Shown piece after piece: positions 62,691-64,000 of a DNA stretch of 64,000 nucleotides. The first letter of the stretch is position 1; every line of letters begins with the position of its first letter. Both the position numbers and the translations under genes were made by a program. The stretch is taken from the NCBI GenBank assembly GCA_038148895.1, contig JBBVGQ010000002.1, one strand, 5' to 3'. Under the pieces are notes generated by a model that was given only the letters and a program-made list of their open reading frames with translations, made no database searches and was not told the origin of the DNA. This DNA is from Tamlana sp038148895. GTDB lineage: Bacteria; Bacteroidota; Bacteroidia; Flavobacteriales; Flavobacteriaceae.

Positions 62691-64000
62691 ATGAAAAAAA
62701 TTAACCGACTAAACTTAAACCTTTTTGCGCTATGCGTTTTGGCGTTCATGGTGTTTTCGTGCAAGACACAAGAAAAGTACACCACTTATTTATTCACTTA
62801 TTTTACAGGAAATAGCCAAGATGAAGAAGCCATTCGTTATGCTTTAAGTAGCGATGGATATAATTATTATGCGCTTAATGGGAATCAACCCATTATCGAC
62901 TCTAAGGAAATTAGTTCAACTGGAGGTGTTAGGGATCCACATATTCTAAGGGGGGCTGATGATAAAACATTTTATATGGTGGTTACCGATATGGTTTCTG
63001 CCAATGGGTGGAGTTCTAACAGAGCGATGGTGCTCATGAAATCAACCGATTTGATTAATTGGACGCATTCAGTGGTTAATATTCCTAATACCTATCCAGA
63101 AGAATTTGGCGATGTAGTGCGCGTTTGGGCACCACAAACCATTTATGATGATAAAACCGACCAGTATATGATTTATTGGTCAATGTTGGGAGCTCAAGGC
63201 CCGGATATTATTTACTATGCTTATGCAAACAAAGATTTTACAGGGTTGGCAACAGTACCAAAACAATTGTTTTTCAGTCCGTCTAATAGCGCCTGCATAG
63301 ATGGGGACATTATATATAAAGATGGAAAATACAATCTGTTCTTCAAAAATGAAAGTCATGGAGGAGGCATTAGAAAAGCAGTTTCAGATAAATTAACTGA
63401 AGGATATGAACAACAAGAAGGGTTTTACGACCAAACAGATGCAGCTGTTGAAGGATCTGGAATTTTTAAACTGATAGATTCTGATGAATATATTTTGATG
63501 TACGACATGTACACCTCAGGCACTTATCAGTTTACAAAATCAAAAGATCTAGAAAACTTTACTGTGGTTGATGATGCTATATCAATGAATTTTCATCCAA
63601 GACATGGTACGGTAATCAGAATTACAGAAACAGAAAAACAAAGACTGTTGAACAAATGGGGAACAATTGATGCTTCGTCGTTCACAGGTTTTAATTCACC
63701 AAACATCAAAGAAAATAATGTGATTATTGATGATGAAGAAGAAACCATCAATATTCCGGTTATTCCAAACACAGACTTAGTAAGCTTCGATCCCGAAATG
63801 ACACTGGTGGCATGGGCTTCAGTTTCAAAATCAGGTCCTCAAGATTTTTCTAATGGTACGGTAGAATATACCATTTCATCTGGCGACAAGCAAAAAACAT
63901 ACAAAGTTACCATTGTTCAAGAAAACAATCCGACTTTAGTGGGTTATTATGCCGACCCAGAAATTATCTATTCCGAAAAGAATAAAAAGTATTATATCTA
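62691..64000 (+). CDS. GH43-type glycosidase lipoprotein, truncated by window end
   Basis: The frame opens at ATG 62691 and is still open at the end (about 436 residues). Lipobox MVFSC (Cys24). The five-bladed propeller of GH43 is suggested by VRDPHIL (Asp82, base), DGDIIYKDGKYNLFFKNESH and the probable acid Glu254 in AAVEGSGIFKL. After about residue 330 an Ig-like linker (NTDLVSFDPEMTLVAWASVS) leads to VGYYADPEIIYSEKNKKYYI, which looks like the start of a second GH43 propeller with its own A-D-P base. It lies 11 bp after the GH2 gene. Expected activity is arabinofuranosidase, xylosidase or galactosidase on the PUL glycan. Confidence 0.8.
   Translation, partial: MKKINRLNLNLFALCVLAFMVFSCKTQEKYTTYLFTYFTGNSQDEEAIRYALSSDGYNYYALNGNQPIIDSKEISSTGGVRDPHILRGADDKTFYMVVTDMVSANGWSSNRAMVLMKSTDLINWTHSVVNIPNTYPEEFGDVVRVWAPQTIYDDKTDQYMIYWSMLGAQGPDIIYYAYANKDFTGLATVPKQLFFSPSNSACIDGDIIYKDGKYNLFFKNESHGGGIRKAVSDKLTEGYEQQEGFYDQTDAAVEGSGIFKLIDSDEYILMYDMYTSGTYQFTKSKDLENFTVVDDAISMNFHPRHGTVIRITETEKQRLLNKWGTIDASSFTGFNSPNIKENNVIIDDEEETINIPVIPNTDLVSFDPEMTLVAWASVSKSGPQDFSNGTVEYTISSGDKQKTYKVTIVQENNPTLVGYYADPEIIYSEKNKKYYI

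Overview
The window is AT-rich DNA from a member of the Bacteroidota, most likely a marine Flavobacteriaceae. The reasons are a SusC/SusD pair, a one-protein hybrid two-component regulator, type IX secretion C-terminal tails, a fused CcsBA cytochrome c synthase, many lipoproteins, TAnnTTTG-type promoter boxes and little Shine-Dalgarno sequence. There are no rRNA or tRNA genes, insertion sequences or CRISPR arrays that I can see. Genes are dense and fall into three blocks.

Block 1 (1-16.7 kb, all +) is a pentose block. It holds the end of a GH39-like xylosidase, a GH51 arabinofuranosidase lipoprotein, araB-araD-araA, a lipoprotein aldose 1-epimerase, two Na+/solute symporters, a GntR regulator, xylB, xylA and an MFS xylose-type symporter. 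Together they release arabinose and xylose from arabinoxylan or arabinan, import them and convert both to D-xylulose 5-phosphate. A 19-bp palindrome next to the araB promoter is a good operator candidate.

Block 2 (16.9-41.3 kb) is an envelope redox and signalling block. It starts with a thioredoxin/ApbE/DUF4266/DUF3570 operon. Next is an ECF sigma, FecR and TonB-receptor signalling trio, with an acidic lipoprotein gene running away from it. The centrepiece is at 25.8-35.2 kb: a membrane cytochrome b with two H-x13-H pairs, a membrane-anchored ferredoxin/FAD oxidoreductase with altered cluster ligands, a 23-haem cytochrome c, a 40-haem cytochrome c built from ten exact 72-residue three-haem repeats, an outer-membrane beta-barrel and a lipoprotein. 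Proton-translocating transhydrogenase genes (pntAA, pntAB, pntB) follow, and a convergent ccsBA gene provides cytochrome c maturation. I read this as a candidate trans-envelope electron conduit linking the NAD(P)H pool and/or quinones to the cell surface. It is the best candidate for an undescribed system here.

Block 3 (41.6-64 kb) is a polysaccharide utilisation locus. On the minus strand are a DUF1593 hydrolase, a secreted GH27 with two NPCBM-like domains, and a LamG/carbohydrate-binding T9SS protein. On the plus strand are the hybrid regulator, SusC, SusD, DUF4959 and DUF4998 surface lipoproteins, a GH2 and a GH43 cut by the window end. The enzyme set points to a galactose/arabinose-containing glycan. 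All functional statements rest on motif reading; no database search was run.
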